From positions 13,448 through 77,447 of the forward strand of contig NZ_JBHSKT010000013.1 of NCBI RefSeq assembly GCF_042657365.1: 64,000 nucleotides of DNA, written 5' to 3'. The stretch is from Adhaeribacter_A terreus (GTDB lineage: Bacteria > Bacteroidota > Bacteroidia > Cytophagales > Hymenobacteraceae). Shown here one piece after another: positions 32,227-41,052 of this stretch. Position numbers and translations under genes: made by a program. Numbering within the stretch: the first letter of the stretch is position 1; the number at the start of each line of letters is the position of its first letter. Under the pieces are notes generated by a model. It was given only the letters and a program-made list of their open reading frames with translations, was not told where the DNA came from and ran no database searches.

Positions 32227-32324
32227 GAGTTTTCAGGCTGAAAATGATACCGTTTTCAGTCTGAAAATCGGACGGAGATCAGCTTAAAAGTTGTGAGTTT
32301 TTTAGTCTAAAACACTACCGTTTT
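32227..32324 (-). repeat. Two AT30 elements at the 3' end of the antiporter and rnhB genes
   Basis: Reverse copies at 32227-32256 (GAGTTTTCAGGC then TGATACCGTTTT) and 32295-32324 (GAGTTTTTTAGTC then AACACTACCGTTTT), between convergent genes. The second touches the rnhB stop. Confidence 0.75.
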
Positions 32325-32923
32325 CAGAGAGTTAATTCCGGAACTTCGGCTAGTAATTTAAAAGTAAGGCGGTGGTGCGGCGTAGTGCCGAATTTAGAAA
32401 TAGCTTCCCGGTGTTTAATGGTCGGGTAACCGGCATTCGTGTGCCAGCCGTATGCCGGAAATTCCAGCGCCAGTTTATCCATTAAATCATCCCGAAAGGT
32501 TTTGGCCAGAACCGAAGCAGCAGCAATGGAGAAATATTTTCCGTCGCCTTTTACGATGCATTCGTGCGGAACTTCCTGGTATCGTTTAAATCGGTTGCCG
32601 TCTACAATTAAGAATTCAGGTTGGGTTTGGAACTGCGCTACGGCGCGGTGCATGGCCAGAAAAGATGCGTTCAGAATGTTTATTTCGTCAATTTCGGTGT
32701 GCGAAACTTCGGCTACAGCCCATTGCACGGCTTCTTTGCAGATTTCTTCCCGCAATAATTCCCGGTCTTTTTTGCTTAATTGTTTGGAATCGTTGAGCAG
32801 CGGATGGTGATAATCTGGCGGTAGGATTACAGCAGCGGCCATTACCGGACCGGCTAAACAACCGCGGCCAGCTTCATCAAGGCCGGCTTCCAGCAAATTT
32901 CCGCTATAATTTGGCAGCAACAT
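32324..32923 (-). CDS. rnhB: Ribonuclease HII
   Basis: A 199-residue protein. Catalytic motifs: GLDEAGRGCLAGPV with the first acidic pair, NILNASFLAMHRAV, VDGNRF and KGDGKYFSIAAASVLAKTFRDD. It cleaves RNA-DNA hybrids, including single embedded ribonucleotides. Normal length. It is divergent from the Nudix gene at 33003 (start of the frame 79 bp away). Confidence 0.96.
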   Translation of the reverse strand: MLLPNYSGNLLEAGLDEAGRGCLAGPVMAAAVILPPDYHHPLLNDSKQLSKKDRELLREEICKEAVQWAVAEVSHTEIDEINILNASFLAMHRAVAQFQTQPEFLIVDGNRFKRYQEVPHECIVKGDGKYFSIAAASVLAKTFRDDLMDKLALEFPAYGWHTNAGYPTIKHREAISKFGTTPHHRLTFKLLAEVPELTL

Positions 32924-33002
32924 GTATTTCAGACAAAATAAACCGGTAAATAATTCAGCCCGAAATTACGTTATTTGTAGCAAAAAAACAGCTCAGAAAC
33001 TT

Positions 33003-33554
33003 ATGGATGAAACGGTTAAAAATCCTTGGCAAACGCTTACCACCAAAGAAATATACAAAAACCCCTGGATCAGCGTGCGCGAAGACCAGGTGATAAACCC
33101 AAAAGGCGGCAACGGTATTTACGGTGTGGTTTCGTTTAAAAACAAGGCGCTCGGCATTATTCCGGTAGATGAAGAAATGAATACCTGGCTCGTGGGCCAA
33201 TACCGTTACGCGCTGAACGAATACAGCTGGGAAATTCCGATGGGCGGCGGTTTACTGGAACGCGACATTCTGGAAAGTGCCAAACGCGAACTGAAAGAAG
33301 AAACCGGTTTTACCGCCGACAAATGGACCAAAATCAGCCGTTTACATACTTCCAATTCCGTTACTGACGAAGAAGGTTTTGTTTTTTTAGCCCAGGAATT
33401 AACCGCCGGCGAAACCGAATTTGAAGAAACCGAAGACCTGCAACTTAGGAAATTACCGCTAAAAGAAGCCGTGGAAATGGTGATGCGCGATGAAATTACC
33501 GATGCCATCAGCGCTGCCGGAATTTTGAAGGCTGCCCGTTTGTTAGGCTTGTAG
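33003..33554 (+). CDS. Nudix hydrolase (ADP-ribose pyrophosphatase-like)
   Basis: A 183-residue protein from ATG 33003; the frame extends upstream to 32922 but overlaps rnhB divergently without family support. The Nudix box is GGGLLERDILESAKRELKEETGF (Gly-x5-Glu-x7-Arg-Glu-x2-Glu-Glu), preceded by IPMGGG and followed by FEETEDLQLRKLPL. Family members with this layout hydrolyse ADP-ribose and related nucleotide sugars. It is followed by a small hairpin at 33593. Confidence 0.9.
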   Translation: MDETVKNPWQTLTTKEIYKNPWISVREDQVINPKGGNGIYGVVSFKNKALGIIPVDEEMNTWLVGQYRYALNEYSWEIPMGGGLLERDILESAKRELKEETGFTADKWTKISRLHTSNSVTDEEGFVFLAQELTAGETEFEETEDLQLRKLPLKEAVEMVMRDEITDAISAAGILKAARLLGL

Positions 33555-33592
33555 AAACCGCTTATCGTTTTTCGTTATTCATTGGTCAAAAT

Positions 33593-33627
33593 TTTCAGGA
33601 AACTATAAAAAATCACATTCCTGAAAT
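33593..33627. terminator. TTTCAGGAA / TTCCTGAAA hairpin after the Nudix gene
   Basis: Nine-base arms separated by 15 bases; same arms occur at 4807 after the MOSC gene. A T-run is lacking, so termination is tentative. Confidence 0.4.
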
Positions 33628-33665
33628 TCAACCAATTACTTTTAAAAAAGTATATTTAAATATAG

Positions 33666-33695
33666 AAAAACGATAGGGTTTGGAACATAAAAAGT
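33666..33695 (+). repeat. AT30 element
   Basis: AAAAACGATAGGGTTTGG then AACATAAAAAGTGC, 10 bp upstream of plsC. A weak look-alike (GAAACCGCTTATCGTTTTT) lies at 33554-33572. Confidence 0.7.
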
Positions 33696-33704
33696 GCGGG
33701 AGCT

Positions 33705-34592
33705 ATGAAAACATCTACCTTTCAATCCGGAAAAACCAATAACGCCGATGGAATTGCATTAGAGAACCCCAATTTATTTGTAAATTTGGGGCTTATGCGT
33801 GGTTTAAAAAAGTTCGGCTATAATCTTTACAGGGCCTGGTGCGTATTCAGTTTCCTGTTGCCATTTATCATTTTGTTGCCGTTTTTCCGGCTTTTTATTC
33901 TTCGGAAGGAATGGTATAAATATGCCGGCCTTTTGAACCGTTTCTGGAGCTGGCTGCAGCTGCGCATGTACGGCGTGCGGGTAGAAGTGGTGCGCAAAGG
34001 CAATTACAACCCCGAAACGCAATACATTTACGCGCCCAACCATTCGTCTTATATTGATATTCCGCTGCTGCTCAGCACCGTGCCGGGTTTCCTGAATTTT
34101 GTGGGCAAAGCCTCGCTTACGCGCGTGCCGCTCTGGGGACCAATTTTCAAAGCGCTTTACATTTCCGTGGACCGCGACAGCCGGATGAGCCGCGCTAAAA
34201 CGTATCTTTATTCTAACAAAACCTTAGACGAAGGCCGCAGCCTGGTGATCTTCCCCGAAGGAAAAATTCCGGATGAGAACGTGGGCAAAGAACTGGCTGA
34301 ATTCAAAGATGGTCCGTTCCGGTTGGCGATTGAACGTAAAATTCCACTGGTGCCGGTTACCATGCCATTCAACCACATTTTTCTACCCGATGCAAAAGGC
34401 CAGTTCATTGTAAACCGGCATCCGCTCAAGATCGTTTTCCACGAGCCTATAGATACCACCAACATGACGCTGGCCGATCTTGATGCTTTGAAAGAAAAAG
34501 TTTACCACATTATAAAAACCGAATTCGTAACCGATATCCATGAAGACCGACATAAACACCATCCGGAGTCTGGCCCACTTAGCGCGGCTTGA
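33705..34592 (+). CDS. plsC: 1-acyl-sn-glycerol-3-phosphate acyltransferase
   Basis: A 295-residue membrane-associated protein with a hydrophobic helix at about residues 45-65 (CVFSFLLPFIILLPFF). Block I NHSSYID (HX4D) carries the catalytic His, VDRDSRMSRAKTY and FPEGKIPDENVGKEL are blocks III and IV, and LVPVTMPFN is block V. It transfers an acyl chain to position 2 of lysophosphatidic acid. It overlaps the gatC start by 53 bp. ATG 33705 starts the frame; a second in-frame ATG at 33795 is possible. Confidence 0.92.
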   Translation: MKTSTFQSGKTNNADGIALENPNLFVNLGLMRGLKKFGYNLYRAWCVFSFLLPFIILLPFFRLFILRKEWYKYAGLLNRFWSWLQLRMYGVRVEVVRKGNYNPETQYIYAPNHSSYIDIPLLLSTVPGFLNFVGKASLTRVPLWGPIFKALYISVDRDSRMSRAKTYLYSNKTLDEGRSLVIFPEGKIPDENVGKELAEFKDGPFRLAIERKIPLVPVTMPFNHIFLPDAKGQFIVNRHPLKIVFHEPIDTTNMTLADLDALKEKVYHIIKTEFVTDIHEDRHKHHPESGPLSAA

Positions 34593-34827
34593 ATTTAACG
34601 AAACCAAAGAGCAGGAAATGCTTTCGGATCTGAACAAGATCCTGAACTGGATGGAGCAACTCAACGAACTGAATACCGACAACGTGGAGCCGCTTATTCA
34701 CATGAGCGAAGAAGTGAACGTAATGCGCGAAGACGTAGCTCAAAACACTGTTACTCACGATGAAGCGCTGCGCAACGCACCTAAAAAAGACTCCGATTAC
34801 TTCCGGGTGCCGAAAGTGCTGGAATAA
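34540..34827 (+). CDS. gatC: Glutamyl/aspartyl-tRNA amidotransferase subunit C
   Basis: A 95-residue helical protein: IRSLAHLARLEFNETKEQEMLSDLNKILNWMEQLNELNTDNVEPLIH, with EDV and YFRVPKVLE at the end, is typical of GatC. It stabilises GatA-GatB, which convert Glu-tRNA(Gln) or Asp-tRNA(Asn). gatA and gatB are elsewhere. It is translated in a different frame across the last 53 bases of plsC, so translational coupling is likely. Confidence 0.95.
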   Translation: MKTDINTIRSLAHLARLEFNETKEQEMLSDLNKILNWMEQLNELNTDNVEPLIHMSEEVNVMREDVAQNTVTHDEALRNAPKKDSDYFRVPKVLE

Positions 34828-35161
34828 TTTTATTGCCCCTTGTTCGTTAATTGTTATTCAAGGAGTTTACGTTATTAAAAGAAAAGTCCCCCTTTGGAGG
34901 GGGTTGGGGGAGGATTTTTAGGTTATCAGGTCATCTTGACGCAAGGAGAAATCTCATCAGGTTGGTAGTAGCATTTATTCTGGCTACCCTACCTTCCTCA
35001 AGAGATTTCTCCTTGCGTCGAAATGACAAACAGTAAAAATCATCCCCCTACCCCCTCCAAAGGGGGACAAAAATTTACGTAAACTTCGAGGTTCAGAAAG
35101 CTGGTTATTAAAAGGCCGGCTTTCTGAATGAAATTTTACTTGATTCTTTGCCAAAAACGCT
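34828..35161. repeat. Nested inverted repeats between gatC and the membrane-TPR gene
   Basis: An outer pair (34882-34920 GTCCCCCTTTGGAGGGGG..., 35041-35070 its inverse) encloses a second pair (34931-34955 TCATCTTGACGCAAGGAG..., 35002-35026 its inverse) around a short spacer. Together they can form one long, branched stem. An AT30 copy follows at 35153. Confidence 0.7.
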
Positions 35162-35182
35162 ATGCTTTTACCCCTGAAAAGT
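35153..35182 (+). repeat. AT30 element overlapping a start codon
   Basis: AAAAACGCTATGCTTTT then ACCCCTGAAAAGT. The only ATG available to the next gene (35162) lies inside this element. Confidence 0.75.
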
Positions 35183-38100
35183 AAAACACCACCCTCCCAT
35201 ACCCAACAACGAACAACCAATTTTCTACAAATTCAATCGCCGGGCCTGAAGTATCCGTACTTTGTGCTGCTTTTCATAAGCCTTGCAGCTGCCGGGTTGG
35301 GCATTTTCGCATATTTCACTGCCGATAATGCCATGATCCGCTGGGAAACTGTTTCGCAACTGGAGCCGGTAGATGCCCTAATTAACCAGTTTACGCAGGC
35401 GCAGCAAAATTTTACGATCAAAGCCAACGGCTATTTACTAACCGAACGCTACGATGCAAGCCTGCCTTACATTAATGTTTTCGCCGCGCATATTTTTCTG
35501 GCTTTTCTGGGCGTGTTGCTGGTGTATTTTCTTACGGTTGCTTCTACCTTAAAACGTTGGCCGTTTCTGACAGCCATGCTGCTGCTCATGTTTTTCCTGG
35601 TAACGGCCACGCTCGAAGGGCTGGAATTGATTCCGGGCGGCCGTACATTTATTCTGCTGCCGGTTATGTTGTTTCTGGCCGGGCCGGCTTATACTTTTCA
35701 GGCCTTCTACCCTACCGTTTCTTTTGCTAAAAGGCTGGGTATTTTTGCTTTGCTGGTGAGTTTACTGGGCATTTTTATTTTCAGCGCCAGCATTTATTCT
35801 CCTGAAATAACTTCGCTGCACATCATCAGCCATGCGGCACCTGCTTTGCTCATTGCTTCTATTTTGTTTATTGTTTGGGTGGCGTATGAAATTATTCACT
35901 TTCTGGTTTGGGTAAATACGCAGGCGCAGAATCCGCAACGGCGGCACGGCATGTGGCAGTTCATGTTCATCACGCTTATTTACCTGGCCAGCCTCACCAT
36001 CTTTTTTCTGAACGAAGCAGGCGTTTACGACATCGATATTCTGCAGGTAAACGCGTTTCTGGTATTGTTTCTATCGGCGCTGGCAGGTTTCTGGGGCTTG
36101 CGCAAACGCGAAGAAATCTATGGCAGCATGGTTACTTTCTGGCCGGGCGCTGCATTTTTATTCCTGATCTTTGCCAGCATCACGTTCCTAAATATCGGTT
36201 ACGTGTTTGCTACCGCCAACGACCCTTTAATTGCTGCTTATAAGTCTTTGATCATCTACGCGCATCTGGGTTACGGCTTCATGTTTTTCCTGTATGTAAT
36301 GGTGAATTTCGGAAGGTTACTGGGACAGAAACTGCAGGTTTACAAAGTAGTTTACGACCCGAAAAGGCTACCGTTTTTCACCGTAATTACCATGGGCAGT
36401 ATTGCGATGCTGTTCCTTTTTGCGAAAACGCAGTGGTTTACTTACAGCCAGGTGCGCGCCGGTTTTTACAACTATCTCGGCGACTTGTACAATGTTTCGG
36501 GTGAAGAATTGCTGGCTGAACGTTTTTATCGCGAAAGCGATATTCTGGAGCATCACAACGTAAAAGCCAATTACAGCCTGGCTGGCATCAGCCGCAAAAA
36601 GAATTTCCGGAATACCGAAATTGTGTACCTGAAAGAGGCGCTTACCAAACGGCCCAGCGAGAAAGTTTACGCCCGTTTATCGGCGCTTTTTGAAGACAAG
36701 CAATACTTTTTTGAGCAGCAATTTGTGCTGAAAGAAGCGCTCCAGAAATTCCCGGAAAGTGCGCGGTTAAACAACAATATGGCGCTGCATTTCAATAAAA
36801 CTGCTCTGCTCGATTCCACGCATTTTTACTACGATCTGGCCGAAAATTTCAGCAAGGAAAAGGAAGTAATTACGAGCAATAAACTGGCTTTCTACATCAA
36901 AAACGGTTTACCGGAACAAGCGCAACTAGTAGCCAAAGAAAACGCCGGAACCGGCTACGTTCCGCTGAAAAGCAACGCCGTTTTATTGCAGCATTTGCTG
37001 GGCCAGGAAACTCCAAAACCAGAATATCCGGCTGCTGATTTCATTTTTGATACTCCGACTTTTACGCTGCTTTACCATACCGTTTTAAACCGCCTACACA
37101 CCGATTCGAGCGCTATTACGCATTTAAAACGCTATATCCAGACGAAAGAAAACGCCCCGCACGCCGAAGATTTCACGTTATTAAAAGGCGCTTTGGAACA
37201 ATATCATGCGCAACCACTACGCGCCAAAGAAACGCTGGAAAATCTGAGCCGCACCACTTCCGCCGGAACAGGTTATTACCAGGATATTCTGGGGCAATGG
37301 ATGCTGGAACAGGAAAATTATTTAGCGGCCGCCGATTATTTTGCCAAAGCTAAAAGCAATAATTTCCCGGAAGCACCAATTCATGAAGCCTGGGCTCTGG
37401 CATTTGCCGGAAAAAAATCTGAAGCCATGGAAGCTGCCCGCAATTTACAAACCGCCGAAAACCCGGAAACGGTAAAAGAAGCGGCGCATTTGCTGGCAAT
37501 TCTGGAAGCTGATCTGCCGAAAGCTTTTACTTTTAAATACGAAGCTGATAAGGTAAAATTCATGCAGATGCAGCCGCTTTCGGAACAAATTGAATTTACG
37601 GGTTTACTTGCTTCCATTGAAAACGAAACCGTGAAAACTGCGGCTGAAAATGTGTTGCTTTCGCGTTATCTGAAGCAAAATAATGCAGTTGCCACGCAGC
37701 AATTCCTGCAAGCGCACCCAACCGACATTGCGGCGAAAAACGTGGAACAATCGGATAGAAATCGTTTGCAGGCTTTGGTTTGGGCGAAACTGAAAAACGT
37801 AAATGCGCTGCAGCAGAACCTGAATAAACTTTATTTCGAACCACAATTCCAGGGTGAAAAAATTTATTACAAAGCGCTGTTAGCCGAAAATTCGAACAAA
37901 CTGAAAGAAGCCAAAACGCTATACGATAAGGTTGAAAAAGTGCTGCCTTACCACGAAGATGCGCTGTTGGCGGCGGCCAGATTTTACCGCGACCAGCAGA
38001 AAGACGATATGCAGGCTTACAATATTCTAATGACCGGCATCACGTACAATCCGTTTTCGGTGGCACTTTATAAGGCTTATGTGCTGCAAAGCTTAAAAAG

Positions 38101-38236
38101 CGGCTTCGAAAGTTACGCAGCCTCCGGCATGGAACAGTTAACGCCGTTGCTTAGCCCGGAAGAATACGCTACCTTTAACCAGCTTTACCAGGCAGAACTG
38201 GCCAAAATTCAGGAAATATCCGCTGGTTGGGAATAA
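35162..38236 (+). CDS. Large membrane protein with C-terminal TPR region
   Basis: A 1024-residue protein. About 10 to 12 hydrophobic helices occupy residues 30-430 (for example YFVLLFISLAAAGLGIFAYF, AFLGVLLVYFLTVA and LFLIFASITFLNIGYVFA), and a helical TPR-rich part fills 450-1020 (GDLYNVSGEELLAERFYRESDILEHHN, then repeated ALxxxPxxAR-like pairs and NILMTGITYNPFSVALYKAYV). The first residues MLLPLK are coded by an AT30 element; no other ATG precedes the first membrane helix, so an alternative start (for example TTG near 35221) may be used. It is followed 10 bp later by an ABC ATPase. Function unknown. Confidence 0.65.
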   Translation: MLLPLKSKTPPSHTQQRTTNFLQIQSPGLKYPYFVLLFISLAAAGLGIFAYFTADNAMIRWETVSQLEPVDALINQFTQAQQNFTIKANGYLLTERYDASLPYINVFAAHIFLAFLGVLLVYFLTVASTLKRWPFLTAMLLLMFFLVTATLEGLELIPGGRTFILLPVMLFLAGPAYTFQAFYPTVSFAKRLGIFALLVSLLGIFIFSASIYSPEITSLHIISHAAPALLIASILFIVWVAYEIIHFLVWVNTQAQNPQRRHGMWQFMFITLIYLASLTIFFLNEAGVYDIDILQVNAFLVLFLSALAGFWGLRKREEIYGSMVTFWPGAAFLFLIFASITFLNIGYVFATANDPLIAAYKSLIIYAHLGYGFMFFLYVMVNFGRLLGQKLQVYKVVYDPKRLPFFTVITMGSIAMLFLFAKTQWFTYSQVRAGFYNYLGDLYNVSGEELLAERFYRESDILEHHNVKANYSLAGISRKKNFRNTEIVYLKEALTKRPSEKVYARLSALFEDKQYFFEQQFVLKEALQKFPESARLNNNMALHFNKTALLDSTHFYYDLAENFSKEKEVITSNKLAFYIKNGLPEQAQLVAKENAGTGYVPLKSNAVLLQHLLGQETPKPEYPAADFIFDTPTFTLLYHTVLNRLHTDSSAITHLKRYIQTKENAPHAEDFTLLKGALEQYHAQPLRAKETLENLSRTTSAGTGYYQDILGQWMLEQENYLAAADYFAKAKSNNFPEAPIHEAWALAFAGKKSEAMEAARNLQTAENPETVKEAAHLLAILEADLPKAFTFKYEADKVKFMQMQPLSEQIEFTGLLASIENETVKTAAENVLLSRYLKQNNAVATQQFLQAHPTDIAAKNVEQSDRNRLQALVWAKLKNVNALQQNLNKLYFEPQFQGEKIYYKALLAENSNKLKEAKTLYDKVEKVLPYHEDALLAAARFYRDQQKDDMQAYNILMTGITYNPFSVALYKAYVLQSLKSGFESYAASGMEQLTPLLSPEEYATFNQLYQAELAKIQEISAGWE

Positions 38237-38246
38237 ACGCGAAACC

Positions 38247-38975
38247 ATGGCACAAACCATTATTCAAACGAACGAAATTTCCCGGGTTTACCGGATGGGT
38301 AGCGAAACGATTCACGCGCTCCGTTCCATTTCCATCAATATTCAGAAAGGCGAATACGTAGCTTTTATGGGGCCTTCCGGTTCGGGAAAATCTACTTTAA
38401 TGAACATTGTAGGTTGCCTCGATACGCCAACTTCCGGCCAGTATATTCTGAACGGAAAAGACGTAAGCAATATGACCGATAATGAACTGGCCGAAGTCCG
38501 GAATAAAGAGATCGGGTTCGTGTTCCAGACGTTTAACTTATTGCCCCGTTCCTCTGCTTTGGATAACGTGGCTTTGCCGTTGGTTTATGCTGGTTATAAA
38601 AAATCGGTGCGCGATGAAAAAGCCATGGCGGCGCTTGCCAGCGTAGGTTTAGCCGATCGCGCCAAGCACAAACCCAACGAACTTTCCGGCGGGCAAAGAC
38701 AGCGGGTTGCCATTGCGCGAGCGCTGATAAACGACCCCAGCATTATTCTGGCCGATGAACCGACTGGTAACCTCGATTCCAAAACTTCCTACGAAATTAT
38801 GGACCTTTTCGAGAAGCTTTACGAAAAAGGCAATACCATTATTATGGTTACCCACGAAGAAGACATAGCCAAATACGCGCACCGTATTGTACGTCTGCGC
38901 GATGGTTTAATAGAAAGTGACCTTGAAAACCTGGAAGTAGCTACGCATTTACAACAAACTGCCCCGAAACACTAA
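38247..38975 (+). CDS. ABC transporter ATP-binding protein (MacB/LolD-like)
   Basis: A 242-residue ATPase. Walker A GPSGSGKST, Q-loop FVFQTFNLLPRSSALDNV, signature LSGGQRQRVAIARALI, Walker B SIILADEPTGNLD and the H-loop VTHEED are intact. The LD(S)KT and GNLDSKTS forms fit the MacB/LolD subfamily that powers export or lipoprotein release. It lies 10 bp after the membrane-TPR gene, and no FtsX-type permease is adjacent, so its partner is elsewhere or is the upstream protein. Its stop overlaps the next start by one base (TAATG). Confidence 0.9.
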   Translation: MAQTIIQTNEISRVYRMGSETIHALRSISINIQKGEYVAFMGPSGSGKSTLMNIVGCLDTPTSGQYILNGKDVSNMTDNELAEVRNKEIGFVFQTFNLLPRSSALDNVALPLVYAGYKKSVRDEKAMAALASVGLADRAKHKPNELSGGQRQRVAIARALINDPSIILADEPTGNLDSKTSYEIMDLFEKLYEKGNTIIMVTHEEDIAKYAHRIVRLRDGLIESDLENLEVATHLQQTAPKH

Positions 38976-39523
38976 TGAAAGTATATACCAAAACCGGCGA
39001 TAAAGGCGAAACATCTTTAATTGGCGGCACCCGCGTTAAAAAATCGCATCTGCGCATAGAAACTTACGGTACCGTAGATGAACTGAATTCTTACATTGGA
39101 CTGGTGCGTGATCAGGAAGTAAACGTCAACCGCAAAGATCTTTTAAAAGAAATTCAGGACCGGCTTTTTACCATCGGTTCTTCGCTGGCTTCCGACCCGG
39201 AAAGATCGAAGATGAAAATTCCTGACCTGCACGCAGAAGATATTACCTTGCTTGAAAACGAAATTGACAAGATGAACGACGAATTGCCGCCTTTGCGGGT
39301 TTTCGTTTTGCCGGGAGGCCATCAGTCGGTTTCGTTTTGTCATTTAGCGCGCTGCGTTTGCCGTCGGGCCGAACGTCTGGTAATTGGTTTGCAGGAAGAA
39401 AGCTTTGTAGCCGAACTGGTTATTCAATACCTGAACCGCTTATCGGATTATCTGTTTGTATTAAGCCGCCAAATGGCCCACGAACTGAACGCCGAAGAAG
39501 TGCCCTGGAAACCGCGGATGTAG
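38975..39523 (+). CDS. Cob(I)alamin adenosyltransferase (PduO type)
   Basis: A 182-residue helical protein. MKVYTKTGDKGETSLIGG starts the ATP-binding loop; ERLVIGL, LNRLSDYLFVLSRQMAHE and CHLARCVCRRAER complete the ATP:Co(I)rrinoid adenosyltransferase signature. It makes adenosylcobalamin from cobalamin. It starts in the stop codon of the ABC ATPase gene, so the two are co-translated. No B12 riboswitch was detected upstream. Confidence 0.95.
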   Translation: MKVYTKTGDKGETSLIGGTRVKKSHLRIETYGTVDELNSYIGLVRDQEVNVNRKDLLKEIQDRLFTIGSSLASDPERSKMKIPDLHAEDITLLENEIDKMNDELPPLRVFVLPGGHQSVSFCHLARCVCRRAERLVIGLQEESFVAELVIQYLNRLSDYLFVLSRQMAHELNAEEVPWKPRM

Positions 39524-39529
39524 TTTTGA

Positions 39530-39776
39530 AATGAGGGAATGATTGATTGAGTGAATGAGAGAATTAATGAGTTTTTCAAAGCTATGAATTTCAATTACTT
39601 TCTCTGACTTTTTAAGCCCAAAACCATAGCGTTTTCAGTGCTGAATTTGCCGTTTTAAACAATTTTGGCTAATTTCAATTATGATCTTAAAGAACCGGTT
39701 GTTTTCACTTTCTATTCCGGAAATCTTTTCCGAAAAGCAACCATTCTATAATTCAGTAATTCAATAATTAATTTAT
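39530..39776. other. Intergenic region between the adenosyltransferase and ilvE
   Basis: AT-rich 250 bp with GAATGA/GAGAATT-type simple sequence at 39533-39570 (a similar run lies at 50228-50270) and one AT30 copy at 39606-39635. Presumably holds the ilvE promoter. Confidence 0.4.
39606..39635 (-). repeat. AT30 element
   Basis: Reverse copy GACTTTTTAAGCCC then AAAACCATAGCGTTTT. Confidence 0.85.
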
Positions 39777-40841
39777 ATGATCGAGACCTGCTTTATTAAT
39801 ATAAACAAAACCCCGCAATCGCGCATTTCGGAGTTAGATTACAATAATATTGAGTTCGGTAAAATCTTCGCCGACCACATGCTTATGGTAGATTTTGTGG
39901 ATGGTGAATGGCAAACGCCCCAGATCTTGCCTTATGGCGATCTTTCGCTTAGCCCGGCAACTTCTGCACTGCACTATGGCCAGGCTATTTTTGAAGGCAT
40001 GAAAGCTTATAAAAATGCGGATGGTGAAGTGTTGATGTTCCGCCCAATGGATAACGCCCGCCGCCTGAACCTTTCGGCTGAACGCATGTGCATGCCAACC
40101 ATTCCGGAAGAGATTTTTATGCAAGGCCTTACCGAATTACTGAAACTTGATGCTGAGTGGGTACCGCCAACCAAAGGTTGCGCTTTATACATTCGTCCGT
40201 TCATGTTTGCGACCGATGCTTTTGTGGGCGTACGTCCTTCGGCTACCTATAAATTCATGATCTTCTGCTGCCCGGTGGGTGGTTATTACGCCAATCCGCT
40301 GCGCGTGAAAATTGAAACCGAATATACCCGTTCGGTAGAAGGTGGCGCCGGTTTTGCAAAAGCAGCCGGAAATTACGGAGCTTCCATGTTGCCTTCTAAA
40401 TTAGCGCAACAGCAAGGCTACCACCAGTTGATCTGGACCGATGGCAAAGAACATAAATTCCTGGAAGAAAGCGGCACCATGAACCTGATGTTCGTTATAG
40501 ATGGTAAACTGATCACACCGGCATTAAGCACTTCTATTCTAGCCGGCATTACCCGCGACAGCGTTTTGCAACTGGCCCGCGACTTCGGAATGACCGTGGA
40601 AGAACGTAAAATTTCGGCCGATGAAATAATTGAAGCCCACGCCAACGGAACTTTGGAAGAAGCTTTTGGTTGCGGCACCGCTGCGGTAATCGCCCCGATC
40701 ATTGCTATTGGCTACGAAGGAAAAGATTACGAGCTGCCGGCCGTAGAAACCCGCAAATTCTCCAATAAAGTTTCGGTAGAATTAGACAAGATTAAAACCG
40801 GCGAAGCGCCCGATACGCACAACTGGATGATGAAGATCTGA
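39777..40841 (+). CDS. ilvE: Branched-chain amino acid aminotransferase
   Basis: A 354-residue PLP enzyme of fold type IV. The N-terminal region ALHYGQAIFEGMKAY with FRPMDNARRLN, the catalytic Lys in AAGNYGASMLPSKLAQQQGYHQLIW and LEESGTMNLMFV are clear. It transfers the amino group between glutamate and the branched-chain oxo acids. Length and ATG at 39777 fit the group-II bacterial enzymes. Its only downstream neighbour is prfB, with three AT30 copies between. Confidence 0.95.
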   Translation: MIETCFININKTPQSRISELDYNNIEFGKIFADHMLMVDFVDGEWQTPQILPYGDLSLSPATSALHYGQAIFEGMKAYKNADGEVLMFRPMDNARRLNLSAERMCMPTIPEEIFMQGLTELLKLDAEWVPPTKGCALYIRPFMFATDAFVGVRPSATYKFMIFCCPVGGYYANPLRVKIETEYTRSVEGGAGFAKAAGNYGASMLPSKLAQQQGYHQLIWTDGKEHKFLEESGTMNLMFVIDGKLITPALSTSILAGITRDSVLQLARDFGMTVEERKISADEIIEAHANGTLEEAFGCGTAAVIAPIIAIGYEGKDYELPAVETRKFSNKVSVELDKIKTGEAPDTHNWMMKI

Positions 40842-40843
40842 AA

Positions 40844-40983
40844 GACTTTTTAAGCTTAAAACGGTAGCGTTTTCCGGGTAAAAGATCTGGCTTTTAGGAC
40901 GGGAAACGCTACCGTTTTTTAATTTGTAAGGCTAAAAGATCCGCTGTACAAAACACTTTTTCAGCCTGAAACCGTACCGTTTT
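40844..40983 (-). repeat. Three AT30 elements between ilvE and prfB
   Basis: Reverse copies at 40844-40873, 40889-40918 and 40954-40983; cores AAAACGGTAGCGTTTT (a perfect AAAACG/CGTTTT palindrome), GAAACGCTACCGTTTT and GAAACCGTACCGTTTT. Spacing of core starts is about 45 and 65 bp. Confidence 0.85.
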
Positions 40984-41052
40984 AATTTCGCATTTAAACA
41001 AAACTAATTGCAGTAATAAACTTCCGTTCCTGCTTTCGGCTAAAATAAAATT

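Noticed and set aside
38930..38975. Cobalamin riboswitch before the adenosyltransferase
   Set aside because: The gene starts in the stop codon of the ABC ATPase, so there is no room for a leader.
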